DNA from: Cutibacterium granulosum
Lineage (GTDB): Bacteria > Actinomycetota > Actinomycetes > Propionibacteriales > Propionibacteriaceae
Direction of reading: 5' to 3'
DNA: 64,000 nucleotides
Assembly (NCBI RefSeq): GCF_900186975.1
Contig: NZ_LT906441.1
Coordinates: 1,612,001 to 1,676,000, forward strand
The position numbers and the translations under genes were made by a program. Positions 41,815 to 51,249 of this stretch are shown here, piece after piece. The notes beneath the pieces were generated by a model. That model was not told where the DNA came from. It ran no database searches and saw only the letters and a list, made by a program, of their open reading frames with translations. The number at the start of each line of letters is the position of its first letter. Positions within the stretch are counted from its first letter, which is position 1.

Positions 41815-42107
41815 TCATGCTCTGACTCACTCGACGCCGTGATGATCGTCCGGGAACGTCCTCACCATGCAGGGGCAGGCCACGATTTTTCAGAAAACGC
41901 GGCACCCCACACAGCGGCGAAATACAGTGTGGTCGAGAGTATTTCACTCTCCTGGTCCGGGATACCCACTGGATAGGCACGAATTTTTCCCAACCCCTTG
42001 CCAAAGCAGGCTGACATTGGCACACTTTCATGGTTGCCCGAAAATAGTACTGCTGGCATGTGACCAACTGCACCTGGCACCTGCCAGGACTAAGGAGTAG
42101 ATGGCGA

Positions 42108-42359
42108 ATGGACTGGCGCCACAACGCAGCTTGTCTGACCGAGGACCCGGAGCTTTTCTTCCCCATCGGTAACACTGGCCCTGCTCTCGCCCAGATCGAG
42201 CGTGCCAAGCAGGTCTGTACCCGGTGCGAAGTGCGGGAACAGTGTCTGGCCTGGGCCCTGGAGGCTGGTCAGGACCATGGCGTCTGGGGTGGCATGAGCG
42301 AGGAGGAACGCCGCGCCATCAAGCGCCGCAAGTCACGAGGACGGACACGTCGATCCTGA
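42108..42359 (+). CDS. WhiB-family iron-sulfur transcription factor
   Basis: The 83-aa protein has the four [4Fe-4S] ligands Cys9, Cys37, Cys40 and Cys46 (VCTRCEVREQC), the GVWGG turn and a basic C-terminus KRRKSRGRTRRS for DNA binding. It is the size of WhiB1/WhiB2-type proteins, which regulate essential growth or redox responses. The ATG at 42108 is preferred from the conserved MDWRHNAACL N-terminus, with AAGGAG 10 nt upstream. The 293 bp upstream hold no other gene and probably carry the promoter. Confidence 0.93.
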   Translation: MDWRHNAACLTEDPELFFPIGNTGPALAQIERAKQVCTRCEVREQCLAWALEAGQDHGVWGGMSEEERRAIKRRKSRGRTRRS

Positions 42360-42471
42360 AGAAACCCACCAGCCGACCTGCTGGGGCGGAGCGAACGTCC
42401 TGATGACGCCTCGCCCGTGATGCCCCGTCGCACGCGTCACCGGCAACACCTGCGACACGGCTGCCCATGGC

Positions 42472-43947
42472 TCACGCCTTGTACTGCGGAATGGTCAGTG
42501 TCGCACAGGTGCCGACGTCGCCGGGGTTGTTCGTCAGGGTGAATTCGCCCCCCAGATCCCCGATGAGGGTGGTCACGATTGACAACCCCAGTGACGAGCG
42601 ATGCGCATCAAGGCTGAATCCTTCAGGCAGCGGTTCCCCGTCGTTGACGATCTCCACGACGAGTGCATCATCGGTCACGTGTGGCCGTACGCTCAGCGTA
42701 CCCGATGACGAGCCAAAGCTGTGCTCGATGGCGTTCTGGCACAGTTCGGTCATCGACAGGCTGAGCGCAGTGGCCACGTCGGCATTGACCATGCCGAAGC
42801 TCCCCTCCCGGCATGCAACCACTTCGCCGCTGGAGGCTGCGACATCGCCGACCCGATGCAGGATCCGATCGGCGATCTCGTCGAAGGCAACCTCCTCGTC
42901 GAAATTCTGCGAGAGGATCTCGTGGACGACGGCGATCGAGGCCACCCGTTCCTTGGCCTCCTCGAGAGCCTGACGAGCGTCCTCATTGGTGACGCGTCGA
43001 GACTGCAACCGCAGCAGGGCGGCCACGGTTTGCAGATTGTTCTTCACCCGGTGGTGGATCTCACGAATCGTCGCGTCCTTGGTGACGAGTTGACGGTCTC
43101 GACTGCGCAGCTCGGTGAGGTCTCGCACCAGCAGCATCGTCCCGGCAGTCACCTTCTGCCCGACCAACCACGAGTACAGCGGAATGACTCGGGTACGCAG
43201 GGTGGCCTGTTTGTTCTCGATGTCGGTCTCGCGCAGGCTGCCACCCTCGAGATCCAGACCGATTGACTGGCCTATCTCCTGCACGTCGGTACACAAACTG
43301 CGCACCACCGGGAGGAATGGCTCCCCCTCGAGGTCACCGGTCAGACCAAGCTTGCGAAACGCCGTCACCGCATTGGGGCTTGCATAGGTGACCGTACCGG
43401 TCGTCGCCACACGTATCACGCCATCGGTGATGCGCGGTGCCAGCGCCGGGTTCGATGACGGGAACATGGGAAACTCGCCGTGGTAGAGCATCTCGGAGAG
43501 GATGTTGGCAATCTCCAGATAATTGTCCTCGGTGGAGCCGGGGGCTCGCACCCCCATTCGATTGGTGTGCCGCTCGACGACGGCGATGACTCGATCACCA
43601 CGCAGGACGGGAATGGCACAGACGTCCACCGGGATACCGGCGGAGATCTTGTTGTCACTCGTCTCGCACATGTCGACGCTCATGTAGGCCTCGGTGACCA
43701 GGGCTTCGTCGTCATATGCCGTGAACTCGCCCACGACGTCGGACTCCAGCGCGGTTGGCCCGGTGTCTGGACGCACCTGCGCTCCTGCCCAGAACACGGC
43801 GGGGTCATCGGTGGGGAGCCAGAGAATGAGGTCTGAAAACGAGCAGTCGGCGAGAATCTGCCACTCGTCAACAAGGCACCTGAGCCAAGCGATGTCGTCC
43901 GGCCCCAGATTGCAGTGTTCCAGTGCTACATGGTTGATTCCCGCCAT
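42472..43947 (-). CDS. PdtaS-like sensor histidine kinase
   Basis: The 491-aa cytosolic kinase has an N-terminal GAF-like region, a PAS-like region (about 190-280) and a HisKA_2-type dimerisation/phosphoacceptor segment REIHHRVKNNLQTVAALLRLQSRR with the His. The HATPase domain includes LSMTELCQNAIEHSFG and SSLGLSIVTTLI. In mycobacteria PdtaS phosphorylates the ANTAR-type regulator PdtaR, and such a partner is not in this window. The start at 43947 matches MAGINHVALE. Confidence 0.9.
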   Translation of the reverse strand: MAGINHVALEHCNLGPDDIAWLRCLVDEWQILADCSFSDLILWLPTDDPAVFWAGAQVRPDTGPTALESDVVGEFTAYDDEALVTEAYMSVDMCETSDNKISAGIPVDVCAIPVLRGDRVIAVVERHTNRMGVRAPGSTEDNYLEIANILSEMLYHGEFPMFPSSNPALAPRITDGVIRVATTGTVTYASPNAVTAFRKLGLTGDLEGEPFLPVVRSLCTDVQEIGQSIGLDLEGGSLRETDIENKQATLRTRVIPLYSWLVGQKVTAGTMLLVRDLTELRSRDRQLVTKDATIREIHHRVKNNLQTVAALLRLQSRRVTNEDARQALEEAKERVASIAVVHEILSQNFDEEVAFDEIADRILHRVGDVAASSGEVVACREGSFGMVNADVATALSLSMTELCQNAIEHSFGSSSGTLSVRPHVTDDALVVEIVNDGEPLPEGFSLDAHRSSLGLSIVTTLIGDLGGEFTLTNNPGDVGTCATLTIPQYKA

Positions 43948-44102
43948 GAAACAAAGACTAACCACAGTTCAAGACGCGACGCTTCCGGGGTGGCTCCCCT
44001 GAGTTGATGCACCTCACACCGATGAGGCACAATGTATCCTCGTTGCTGCGCCAACGCGTGGTCCCTCCGTGCCCGGAGGGGGTCAACTAGGAGGAGAACG
44101 CC

Positions 44103-44177
44103 ATGGGTAAAACTGGACGTAAACGTCGTTCACGTCGCAAGAAGTCAGCAAACCACGGCAAGCGTCCCAACGCCTGA
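44103..44177 (+). CDS. bL37 family small ribosomal protein, 24 aa
   Basis: Very basic 24-residue protein MGKTGRKRRSRRKK plus SANHGKRPNA, matching the actinobacterial bL37 peptide of the large ribosomal subunit. AGGAGGAG lies just upstream and a strong terminator follows. It is too short for ordinary gene finders. Confidence 0.85.
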   Translation: MGKTGRKRRSRRKKSANHGKRPNA

Positions 44178-44193
44178 ACCGCGGTTTCCATGC

Positions 44194-44228
44194 AAAAGTG
44201 CCTCACCCCGTCGGGAGAGGCACTTTTT
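44194..44228 (+). terminator. rho-independent terminator after bL37
   Basis: AAAAGTGCCTC (44194-44204) pairs with GAGGCACTTTT (44217-44227), with the T tract at 44224-44228. It is close to the bL37 stop. Confidence 0.9.
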
Positions 44229-44273
44229 CATGGTGCGATTCTCCTGCTCCTGCAGGCTCCTGCCGGAACGGAC

Positions 44274-44543
44274 TCACAAGGTGACGCGCAGAGCACCGAC
44301 CCTGGCACGCAATGTCTCCGAGACGTGGGCCGGTGGATAACATCGGTGCAGCAGATGGGAGATCGTCGATTCGATGTCGGCCTGCTCCATGCAGTCGTCG
44401 CAGGCGTCGATGTGATGACGGAAGGCGTTGGCCTGCTCCTCGCCCAGTTCATCGTGCAGGAAGGCCTGGAGATGGTCAATGACCCACTGACAGTCCAGGG
44501 CCGGACACGGACCGGTGGTGCGCTCGCTTTCGGACATGCTCAT
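44274..44543 (-). CDS. RsrA-type zinc anti-sigma factor
   Basis: The 89-aa protein has the ZAS signature H44-x3-C48-x2-C51 (HHIDACDDC) plus N-terminal Cys13 and Cys18. In RsrA, oxidation of zinc-site Cys residues releases the sigma factor SigR/SigH. It overlaps the sigma gene stop by 4 bases, the usual coupling. It is likely a thiol-oxidation sensor. Confidence 0.92.
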   Translation of the reverse strand: MSMSESERTTGPCPALDCQWVIDHLQAFLHDELGEEQANAFRHHIDACDDCMEQADIESTISHLLHRCYPPAHVSETLRARVGALRVTL

Positions 44544-45262
44544 GCTCGCTCCTGCATCATGGTCAACGGCTCATAGGTCTCATCGCTGATCTGGCCCGCC
44601 ATCGGACCGATACCACGGGCCCCAGCCACCTCGGTGAGTTGGGCTCTCAATTGTTTTCGAGCCCGATTGAGCCGAGACATCACCGTTCCTATCGGAGTCC
44701 CCATGATTTCCGCGATTTCCTTGTATGCGAAGCCTTCGACGTCTGCAAGCATGACCACCTGACGGAAGTCGTCGGACAGGGAGTCGAGCGCCTCTCGGAT
44801 GCGTTCGTCAGGCATCGTGTCAAGCGCCTCGACCTCGGCAGATCGCAACCCGGTGGCGTCGTGGGAGGCGGCTCGGGCGATCTGCCAGTCCTCGACGTCA
44901 TCGCCATCGGCAGTCTGTGGACGACGCTGGGCCTTGCGATAACCGTTGATGTAGGTGTTGGTGAGGATCCGGAACAGCCATGCCTTGAGATTGGTCCCCG
45001 GCTTGAACTGGTGGAACGAGGAGAACGCCTTGATGAAGGCCTCCTGGACGACGTCCTCGGCATCCGCCCGATTGCGTGTCATACGCAGGGCGGCACCGTA
45101 GAGCTGGTCAAGGTATCCCAAGGCGTCTCGCTCGAATCGAGCGGCGCGTTCCTCATCGGTTTCCTTGGCAACGTCAACTGCCCCAGCAGGTTCGGACAGG
45201 CCACCATGTCCGGAGGGGTCGGAGTGTCTGGGGAGCGGTTGCCCGCCGGTCGGAATCGTCAT
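44540..45262 (-). CDS. sigH: ECF sigma factor SigH/SigR
   Basis: The 240-aa sigma factor has region 2 ([37 protein letters not shown]) and region 4 ([20 protein letters not shown]). It is co-encoded with an RsrA-like anti-sigma factor, so it probably controls thiol-oxidative stress genes. I take the ATG at 45262 (MTIPTGGQ), though no convincing ribosome site is visible. No GGAAT-N18-GTT autoregulated promoter was found upstream. Confidence 0.9.
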   Translation of the reverse strand: MTIPTGGQPLPRHSDPSGHGGLSEPAGAVDVAKETDEERAARFERDALGYLDQLYGAALRMTRNRADAEDVVQEAFIKAFSSFHQFKPGTNLKAWLFRILTNTYINGYRKAQRRPQTADGDDVEDWQIARAASHDATGLRSAEVEALDTMPDERIREALDSLSDDFRQVVMLADVEGFAYKEIAEIMGTPIGTVMSRLNRARKQLRAQLTEVAGARGIGPMAGQISDETYEPLTMMQERA

Positions 45263-45554
45263 CACGTAGGATCTTAGCTGCTTCCAATCGCAATTGGCGT
45301 AACCACGCCCCGACGGGCCGCGAAATCGCTGCCTCGAAAACTGATCAGCGGTCGCTGACCGGGCTTGCGTGGTACCAGCACGTGTGAGGGATTCCATGTC
45401 GGTTGCAACGTCTCCCATGGCACGGTATTCCCTGATCCCGAACGGTTCTTGCCCATATTGGCCAAGACATGTCGCGCGACCCATTACAGTGAGGTGTCGG
45501 TACAGCTTCACCGGGGCGCATCGCCCCGGTCTCTCACACGGTAGGAATACAGCT

Positions 45555-46163
45555 ATGAGCATCATCCGCGGACTGGGACGAGTTCTGTTCTCCAGCTACT
45601 TCATCGTCAAGGGTTCGAATGCTGCCCTCAAACCAAATGACTTCGTCGAGGAAGCCGAACCTGTCGCTGACAAGCTTGTTCCCATGCTTCAGCGCACCCT
45701 CCCCTCTGTGGGGGGATACATTCCCGATGACACCCGCACCCTGGTGCGCGCCACCGGTGCCGCCCAGGCAGCAGGTGGTCTTGCCATGGCCACCGGGCTG
45801 GGGCGTCGTCTCGGTGCCAGCGTGGTCGCAACCACCATGGTGCCGCACGTCATCGCCTCGATCCCCGACAAGACTCTGCCGAAGGCGGAACGCGCCGCAG
45901 GTCGTTCGGTGCTGCTGCGCAATGTCTCCCTGCTGGGTGCCAGCCTCATGGCCTCGAAGGACACCGCTGGACGCCCTGGCCTTGCCTGGCGTACCGCCAA
46001 CACCAAGCATCGCCTCGAGAGCTCGGCTCGCGATCAGAAGGCGTCGCTGGCAGCCAATCAGGACAAGATGAGCCGCAAGGCTCGCAAGCGCATCGCCAAG
46101 GCGGAGAAGAAGGCTCGCAAGACCGCTGAGAAGATGCAGAAGAAGGCTGCTGCCCGCAGCTGA
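45555..46163 (+). CDS. DoxX-family membrane protein with a basic tail
   Basis: The 202-aa protein starts [20 protein letters not shown] and carries a DoxX-like region with hydrophobic segments. After about 155 residues it becomes Lys/Arg/Ala-rich ([17 protein letters not shown]). Some DoxX proteins take part in oxidative-stress responses, but no function is proved here. It is divergent from sigH. The ATG at 45555 has an AGGA ribosome site 9 nt upstream. Confidence 0.8.
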   Translation: MSIIRGLGRVLFSSYFIVKGSNAALKPNDFVEEAEPVADKLVPMLQRTLPSVGGYIPDDTRTLVRATGAAQAAGGLAMATGLGRRLGASVVATTMVPHVIASIPDKTLPKAERAAGRSVLLRNVSLLGASLMASKDTAGRPGLAWRTANTKHRLESSARDQKASLAANQDKMSRKARKRIAKAEKKARKTAEKMQKKAAARS

Positions 46164-46195
46164 GAACTGCAGAACTCCAGGAACCGTCCTCCCGA

Positions 46196-47530
46196 GTGAC
46201 GACACAGACGACGTGGGCCGTCCCGCGGGCTCCTCACGAGCTCACGGGACGCGTCGTCGTTCCCGGGTCGAAGTCCCAGACCAATCGCGCTCTGCTGCTT
46301 GCCGCCACGAGCAGCAGTGACAGCGTGCTCGACGGCGTGCTTCGTTGTCGGGACAGTGAGCTCATGATGGCTGGTCTCCAAGCTCTCGGGGCACGGTTCT
46401 CGGTGCCGGCTCCCGGACGAGTGCTCGTGCGTGCTCCAAGGCTTTTGCACCACGCCGTGCACCCCATCGAGTGTGGGCTCGCCGGAACGGTCATGCGTTT
46501 CCTGCCGGCGCTGGCCGCCACCGTGGCGGGACGCACTCGGTTCATTGGTGATGAGGCCGCCGCACGGCGCCCCATGGACGGCCTGGTGACGGGGTTGCGT
46601 CAGCTCGGAGCCAGATGCAGGTACGAATCTCGCGGGGCAGGACACTCATCACACGCAACCCTCCCCCTCACCGTGGACGCCCCGGCACGATTGGGCGGAC
46701 CAGTCGTCGAGATCGACGCTGCCCAGTCCAGTCAATTCGTTTCGGCCCTGCTGCTGGCTGCACCGCGTTGCACACACGGGATCGACCTACGACACACTGG
46801 AGCGGCTCTACCCTCCCGACCCCACATCGACATGACCTGCACCATGCTCGCCAGACGTGGTGTGCGCGTCGAGCAGCCGGAACCGTGCCGGTGGGTGGTC
46901 CACCCCGGTCCGGTGCAGGGCCGGGACGAGACGATCGAGCCGGATCTCACCAACGCAGCAGTGTTCCTCGCCGTAGCAATGGTGACCGGCGGATCGGTGG
47001 AGGTTCCCGGCTGGCCACGCGTCACCGACCAGCCCGGGACGATCTTCCTCGACATGGCCACCCGGATGGGGGCCATCGTGAATCGGTGCGGCGATGTGGT
47101 GCGCGTCACCGGCGGTGAGCTGCATGGAATCGATGTCGACCTGCACGCCGCCAGCGAGCTGACCCCAGTCGTCGCGGCACTCGGTCTGCTGGCCGATGGA
47201 CTCACCAGGATCCGAGGGGTCGCACACATCCGCGGTCACGAGACCGACCGGCTGGCAGCTGTGGAGGATCAGTTTCGAACACTGGGGGGCGACGTCTCAC
47301 AGACCGAGGATGGGGTGGTCATCACCGGGTGTGGACATGACGGCTGCCCCGGAGCCAAGGGCCTCACCGGCGGGCTCGTCCACACCTGTGCCGATCACCG
47401 CATGGCGCACGCCCTTGCTCTCGTGGGGCTGCTCGTGCCCGGAGTCGTCCTCGACGACGTCTCGTGCACCACCAAGACGATGCCACACTTTCCTGCAATG
47501 TGGTCCCACCTAGTGGAAGGATGCCCATGA
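46196..47530 (+). CDS. aroA: 3-phosphoshikimate 1-carboxyvinyltransferase (EPSP synthase)
   Basis: Shikimate-pathway enzyme joining shikimate 3-phosphate and phosphoenolpyruvate. The 444-aa protein has VVVPGSKSQTNRALLLAA, LAGTVMRFLPAL, IDAAQSSQFVSALLLAAP and HIRGHETDRLAA. The start is GTG at 46196. The last codons overlap the rsgA start (ATGA). Confidence 0.95.
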   Translation: MTTQTTWAVPRAPHELTGRVVVPGSKSQTNRALLLAATSSSDSVLDGVLRCRDSELMMAGLQALGARFSVPAPGRVLVRAPRLLHHAVHPIECGLAGTVMRFLPALAATVAGRTRFIGDEAAARRPMDGLVTGLRQLGARCRYESRGAGHSSHATLPLTVDAPARLGGPVVEIDAAQSSQFVSALLLAAPRCTHGIDLRHTGAALPSRPHIDMTCTMLARRGVRVEQPEPCRWVVHPGPVQGRDETIEPDLTNAAVFLAVAMVTGGSVEVPGWPRVTDQPGTIFLDMATRMGAIVNRCGDVVRVTGGELHGIDVDLHAASELTPVVAALGLLADGLTRIRGVAHIRGHETDRLAAVEDQFRTLGGDVSQTEDGVVITGCGHDGCPGAKGLTGGLVHTCADHRMAHALALVGLLVPGVVLDDVSCTTKTMPHFPAMWSHLVEGCP

Positions 47531-48537
47531 GCCCACGCCGGCTGGCCAGTTCCGGTATCGACACCGACGACTACAGTGCCTTTGATCGCCCCCGGCGGCG
47601 GTCCCGTCCGCGTACCAAGAATCGTCCCGACTACTCCGAGCTGCCCATTGGTCAGGTGACCGCCATTGATCGCGGGCGCTACACGTGCCGCCTGGACGAC
47701 CACGATCTCGTCGCCATGAAGGCTCGCAGTCTTGGCCGCAAGGCCGTCATCGTCGGTGATCGGGTCAGACTGGACGGTGACACGTCAGGGGCCGAGGGCA
47801 GCTTGGCTCGAATACCCCAGGTGGAGCGACGTCGCACCGTCCTGCGTCGTACAGCTGACGACACCGACCCCCATGAGCGGGCCATCGTCGCCAACGCCGA
47901 TCAGATCTTCATCGTCACCGCCCTCGCGCAGCCCGAGCCACGCGTGGGCATGATCGACCGGGTGCTCGTGGCCGCCTATGACGCCGGGGTTGATCCCGTG
48001 CTGTGCCTCACCAAGGCAGATCTGGCCGACCCCGACGAACTCATGAAGCTGTACGGGTCACTCGACGTACCGGTGGTGACGACCCGACCCGGAGCAGATC
48101 TGGACCCCGTGCGCGACATGCTCACCGACCGGACGACCGTCCTGGTGGGTCACTCCGGGGTGGGCAAGTCGACGCTCATGAATGCTCTCGTGCCCGGTGC
48201 CGGACGAATCACGGGGCACGTCAACGATGCCACGGGACGAGGCAGACACACCTCGACCTCTGCGCAGGCCCTCGAGCTGCCCGGCGGGGGGTGGATCATC
48301 GACACCCCAGGGGTTCGATCATTCGGACTGTCCCATGTGACGGCTGACCGGATCCTCGCCGCATTCGGTGATCTGGAGCCCATCACCGCCCAGTGTCCGC
48401 GGGGATGTGAGCATCTGACGAGTTCTCCGGAATGTGCCCTGGACCGGGCCGTCGAGCACGGGCTCATCCGGCCGATCCGGCTGGAGTCGTTTCGGAGGCT
48501 GGACGCTGCTCGACAGGCGAACCCCTCCAACTCCTGA
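47527..48537 (+). CDS. rsgA: ribosome small-subunit maturation GTPase RsgA
   Basis: Late-stage 30S assembly GTPase of 336 aa with a circularly permuted G domain. The G1 loop is GHSGVGKSTLMNAL and G4-like CLTKADLADP precedes it. An N-terminal OB-fold and a C-terminal Cys/His zinc finger (CPRGCEHLTSSPEC) complete it. The start at 47527 (MSPRRLA) overlaps aroA and has GGAAGG 6 nt upstream. Confidence 0.95.
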   Translation: MSPRRLASSGIDTDDYSAFDRPRRRSRPRTKNRPDYSELPIGQVTAIDRGRYTCRLDDHDLVAMKARSLGRKAVIVGDRVRLDGDTSGAEGSLARIPQVERRRTVLRRTADDTDPHERAIVANADQIFIVTALAQPEPRVGMIDRVLVAAYDAGVDPVLCLTKADLADPDELMKLYGSLDVPVVTTRPGADLDPVRDMLTDRTTVLVGHSGVGKSTLMNALVPGAGRITGHVNDATGRGRHTSTSAQALELPGGGWIIDTPGVRSFGLSHVTADRILAAFGDLEPITAQCPRGCEHLTSSPECALDRAVEHGLIRPIRLESFRRLDAARQANPSNS

Positions 48538-48823
48538 GGACCTTCATCCCTGAGGGTTTCCGAACAGTCCTGCAGCGAGCGCAGCAGCTAGGACGACACA
48601 CCAGCTCCCGGACACAGCCACCATCCACGGCCCCATCGACGCGCACGCCGCTCACCTGAGACCGGACCGATCGACGCTGCCTACCCGTGCCAGGTGGTCC
48701 CGATGTCTGGCCATGTGTCCGTGGCGTGCACCTGGCTGCCCCATGCCGGTGGTCCCCGTGTCGGGAACCGCCACGCCGCCATCCGCCTGTCGATCAGAGC
48801 TCCGGCACGACACGTCCACCGCG

Positions 48824-48829
48824 TAGATT
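48824..48829 (+). promoter_or_regulatory. -10 element 6 nt before the hisN start (leaderless)
   Basis: TAGATT ends 6 bases before the ATG at 48836. Apart from this, the gap 48538-48835 shows no gene. Confidence 0.5.
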
Positions 48830-48835
48830 TGGGTC

Positions 48836-49636
48836 ATGGTGAACGTGCTTGACGATCTTGCCCTGGCCCACCGGATTGCCGATGAGGCCGATGCCCTGAC
48901 GCTGGCTCGGTTCCGGGCCAGCGACCTGCGCATCGACCACAAGGCGGACCACAGCGAGGTGACCGACGCCGATCTGGCCGTGGAGGATGCCGCACGACGC
49001 ATCGTCGCGGCAGCCCGACCCGGCGATGCCGTCCACGGTGAGGAACGGGCCGACACCGGTTCCGGGCCGCGACGCTGGATCATCGACCCCATCGACGGTA
49101 CTGCGAACTATGCCCGCGGGGTTCCGGTGTGGGCCACCCTCATTGCCCTGGCCGAGGGTGACGAGGTGGTTGCCTCGGTCGTCTCGGCACCGGCCCTGCA
49201 CCGGCGCTGGTGGGCGGCACGTGGCCACGGAGCATGGGCCGGCGGGCCGTGCGTCGATGAGGGATCGCCCATCCACGTCTCGACGGTGAGTGACCTGCGC
49301 GAGGCGTTCCTGTCGTACTCGTCCCTGCACGGGTGGGATGAATCGGATCGCGGGGATGAATTCGCCGAACTCATGGCGACGGTGTGGCGCACCCGGGCCT
49401 TCGGGGACTTCTGGAGTTACATGCTCGTGGCGGAGGGAGTCGTCGATCTTGCCGCCGAGCCCGAACTCAATCTGCACGACATGGCCGCCCTCGACGTCAT
49501 CGTGCGAGAAGCTGGCGGCACGTTCACGACCGTTGCCGGCCAGCCCGGCCCATGGGGACCAGACGCCTTGGCAAGCAACGGTCTGCTGCACGAGCAGGCC
49601 ATGACCATTCTGGGCTCCGGGGCACATACGGCCTAG
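48836..49636 (+). CDS. hisN: histidinol-phosphatase, inositol-monophosphatase family
   Basis: The 266-aa protein has the IMPase motif WIIDPIDGTANYARG, GEER and the second metal motif LHDMAALDVIV. In actinobacteria a HisN of this family dephosphorylates histidinol phosphate, and it is often located after aroA-rsgA as here. Activity on inositol phosphates cannot be excluded. Confidence 0.85.
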   Translation: MVNVLDDLALAHRIADEADALTLARFRASDLRIDHKADHSEVTDADLAVEDAARRIVAAARPGDAVHGEERADTGSGPRRWIIDPIDGTANYARGVPVWATLIALAEGDEVVASVVSAPALHRRWWAARGHGAWAGGPCVDEGSPIHVSTVSDLREAFLSYSSLHGWDESDRGDEFAELMATVWRTRAFGDFWSYMLVAEGVVDLAAEPELNLHDMAALDVIVREAGGTFTTVAGQPGPWGPDALASNGLLHEQAMTILGSGAHTA

Positions 49637-49718
49637 GATCGGCACCCGCATTCGGGGCCTTCACTCATGGGGGCACCATCGAGGAACGGGCCCCATGAGC
49701 AACCTCGGAACTCGTCAC

Positions 49719-50909
49719 TCACAGTACTCGGGCGCGAATGGTGCCTTCCAGACGGGTGACGTCGACCAACAGTTCCCGGTCGGTCTCGTCGATGTCGAGC
49801 ACCGTGTACCCCAGCTCCCCGCGAGTGGCCAGCGCCTGGTAGGTGACATTGCCGCCGTGATCGGCCACCAACCGGTTGAGGTCTGCCATGATGCCGGGCA
49901 TGTTGAGGTGCAGGTGTCCGATGCGCGCCCCGGGAGTGGCGCCCGTCGTGATGTCGGGAAGATTGACGCTCATGCTCGTCGAAGCGCGTTCGCTGTAGTC
50001 GATGAGCTTGCCAGCCACGTAACGACCGATGTCGATCTGGGCCTCCTGGGTCGATCCCCCCACGTGCGGGGTGAGGATGACGTTGTCCAGGCTCTGCAGC
50101 TCGGAGACGAACGGTTCATCGCCGGATCGGGGCTCACTGGGATAGACGTCCACTGCGGCCCCGGCGAGATGTCCGGTGCGCAGATTGTCCGCGAGCGCAG
50201 CGACGTCGACGACATGTCCGCGAGACAGGTTGAGGAACAGCGACCGCGGCCGCATCATCGAGAACTCCTGCTCACCGAAGAGAAGCGTGTTGTCGGCGCG
50301 TCCGTCCACATGGACGGTGACGACGTCGACGGACTGCAGCAGTTCCTCGAGACTGTCGCAGCGGTGGGCATTGCCCATGGGGAGTTTGTCCGCGACGTCG
50401 TAATACATGACGCTCAGACCGAGCGCCTCGGCCAGCACCGAGATCTGGGCACCGATGTTTCCGTACCCGACGATGCCCAGGGTGCGCCCACGCACCTCGT
50501 GCGACCCGATGGCGGACTTGCGCCACACCCCGTGATGCATCTGGGTGTTGCGATCTCCCAACCTGCGGGCCAGGGCGATGATCTCGGAGATCACCAGCTC
50601 CACCACGGATCGGGTGTTGGAGAACGGGGCGTTGAACGCCGCCACCCCGGCACGCGCCAGATCATCCAGGGCAAGTTGGTTGGTACCAATGCAGAAGGCC
50701 CCCACCGCCGTCAACGTCTCACCACGTTGCGCAACGACCTTGGGGGTGACCTGGGTGCGAGATCGAACGCCCAGCAGGTCGACCCCGTCGAGTGCCTCGA
50801 TGAGTTCGTCCTCACCCAGTGCCCCGGAGACACGTTCAACCTCGTAACCAGCCTCGCGCAGGGTTCGTACAGCCTCGTCATGGATGTTCTCGAGCAGAAG
50901 CGCCTTCAT
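49719..50909 (-). CDS. serA: phosphoglycerate dehydrogenase
   Basis: First step of serine synthesis. The 396-aa protein has the NAD loop GIVGYGNIGAQISVLAEALG, FLNLSRGHVVD and ILTPHVGGSTQEAQID with the catalytic His. A C-terminal ACT-type domain follows. Start at 50909 (MKALLLENI). The gene is isolated on the minus strand, with a repeat block upstream. Confidence 0.94.
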   Translation of the reverse strand: MKALLLENIHDEAVRTLREAGYEVERVSGALGEDELIEALDGVDLLGVRSRTQVTPKVVAQRGETLTAVGAFCIGTNQLALDDLARAGVAAFNAPFSNTRSVVELVISEIIALARRLGDRNTQMHHGVWRKSAIGSHEVRGRTLGIVGYGNIGAQISVLAEALGLSVMYYDVADKLPMGNAHRCDSLEELLQSVDVVTVHVDGRADNTLLFGEQEFSMMRPRSLFLNLSRGHVVDVAALADNLRTGHLAGAAVDVYPSEPRSGDEPFVSELQSLDNVILTPHVGGSTQEAQIDIGRYVAGKLIDYSERASTSMSVNLPDITTGATPGARIGHLHLNMPGIMADLNRLVADHGGNVTYQALATRGELGYTVLDIDETDRELLVDVTRLEGTIRARVL

Positions 50910-51041
50910 GCAGGCCAGTCTAGGGAGGGGACGCACCGCGTCTCACGGGATGAAACCACCACGGTTGTGTGCTCATCGCGCCCGTGCGAGGAGGCGGTCC
51001 CCAGCACCCTCGACGAATGGCCCGACCAACGTCACCACTGC

Positions 51042-51129
51042 ACCTCGGCGAGGACGGGAAACCTCGGCGAGGACGGGCCAGCGTCACCACTGCACCTCGG
51101 CGAGGACGGGAAACCTCGGCGAGGACGGG
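51042..51129. repeat. four copies of a 17-bp palindrome-containing repeat
   Basis: ACCTCGGCGAGGACGGG occurs at 51042-51058, 51061-51077, 51094-51110 and 51113-51129. The copies form two pairs, part of a 47-bp unit (51031-51077 and 51083-51129). Each unit contains CCTCG-G-CGAGG, able to form a tiny hairpin. It lies in a 340-bp non-coding region (50910-51249) upstream of serA and downstream of an ABC transporter operon. No gene is visible there. Confidence 0.85.
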
Positions 51130-51249
51130 AAGGTACCCAGAGCTGCCCTGCCGCGGCTGCCATGACGTTGCGGGCACAGGGCACCCGGGCACAGGGGTGA
51201 CGTCCATCGTGTCGTCACCCCTGCATCGGGACGGTCGAGGCAGCAGTGC

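Noticed and set aside
51031-51129. CRISPR array
   Set aside because: Units are only 17 bp, with 2- and 16-bp gaps and no cas genes.
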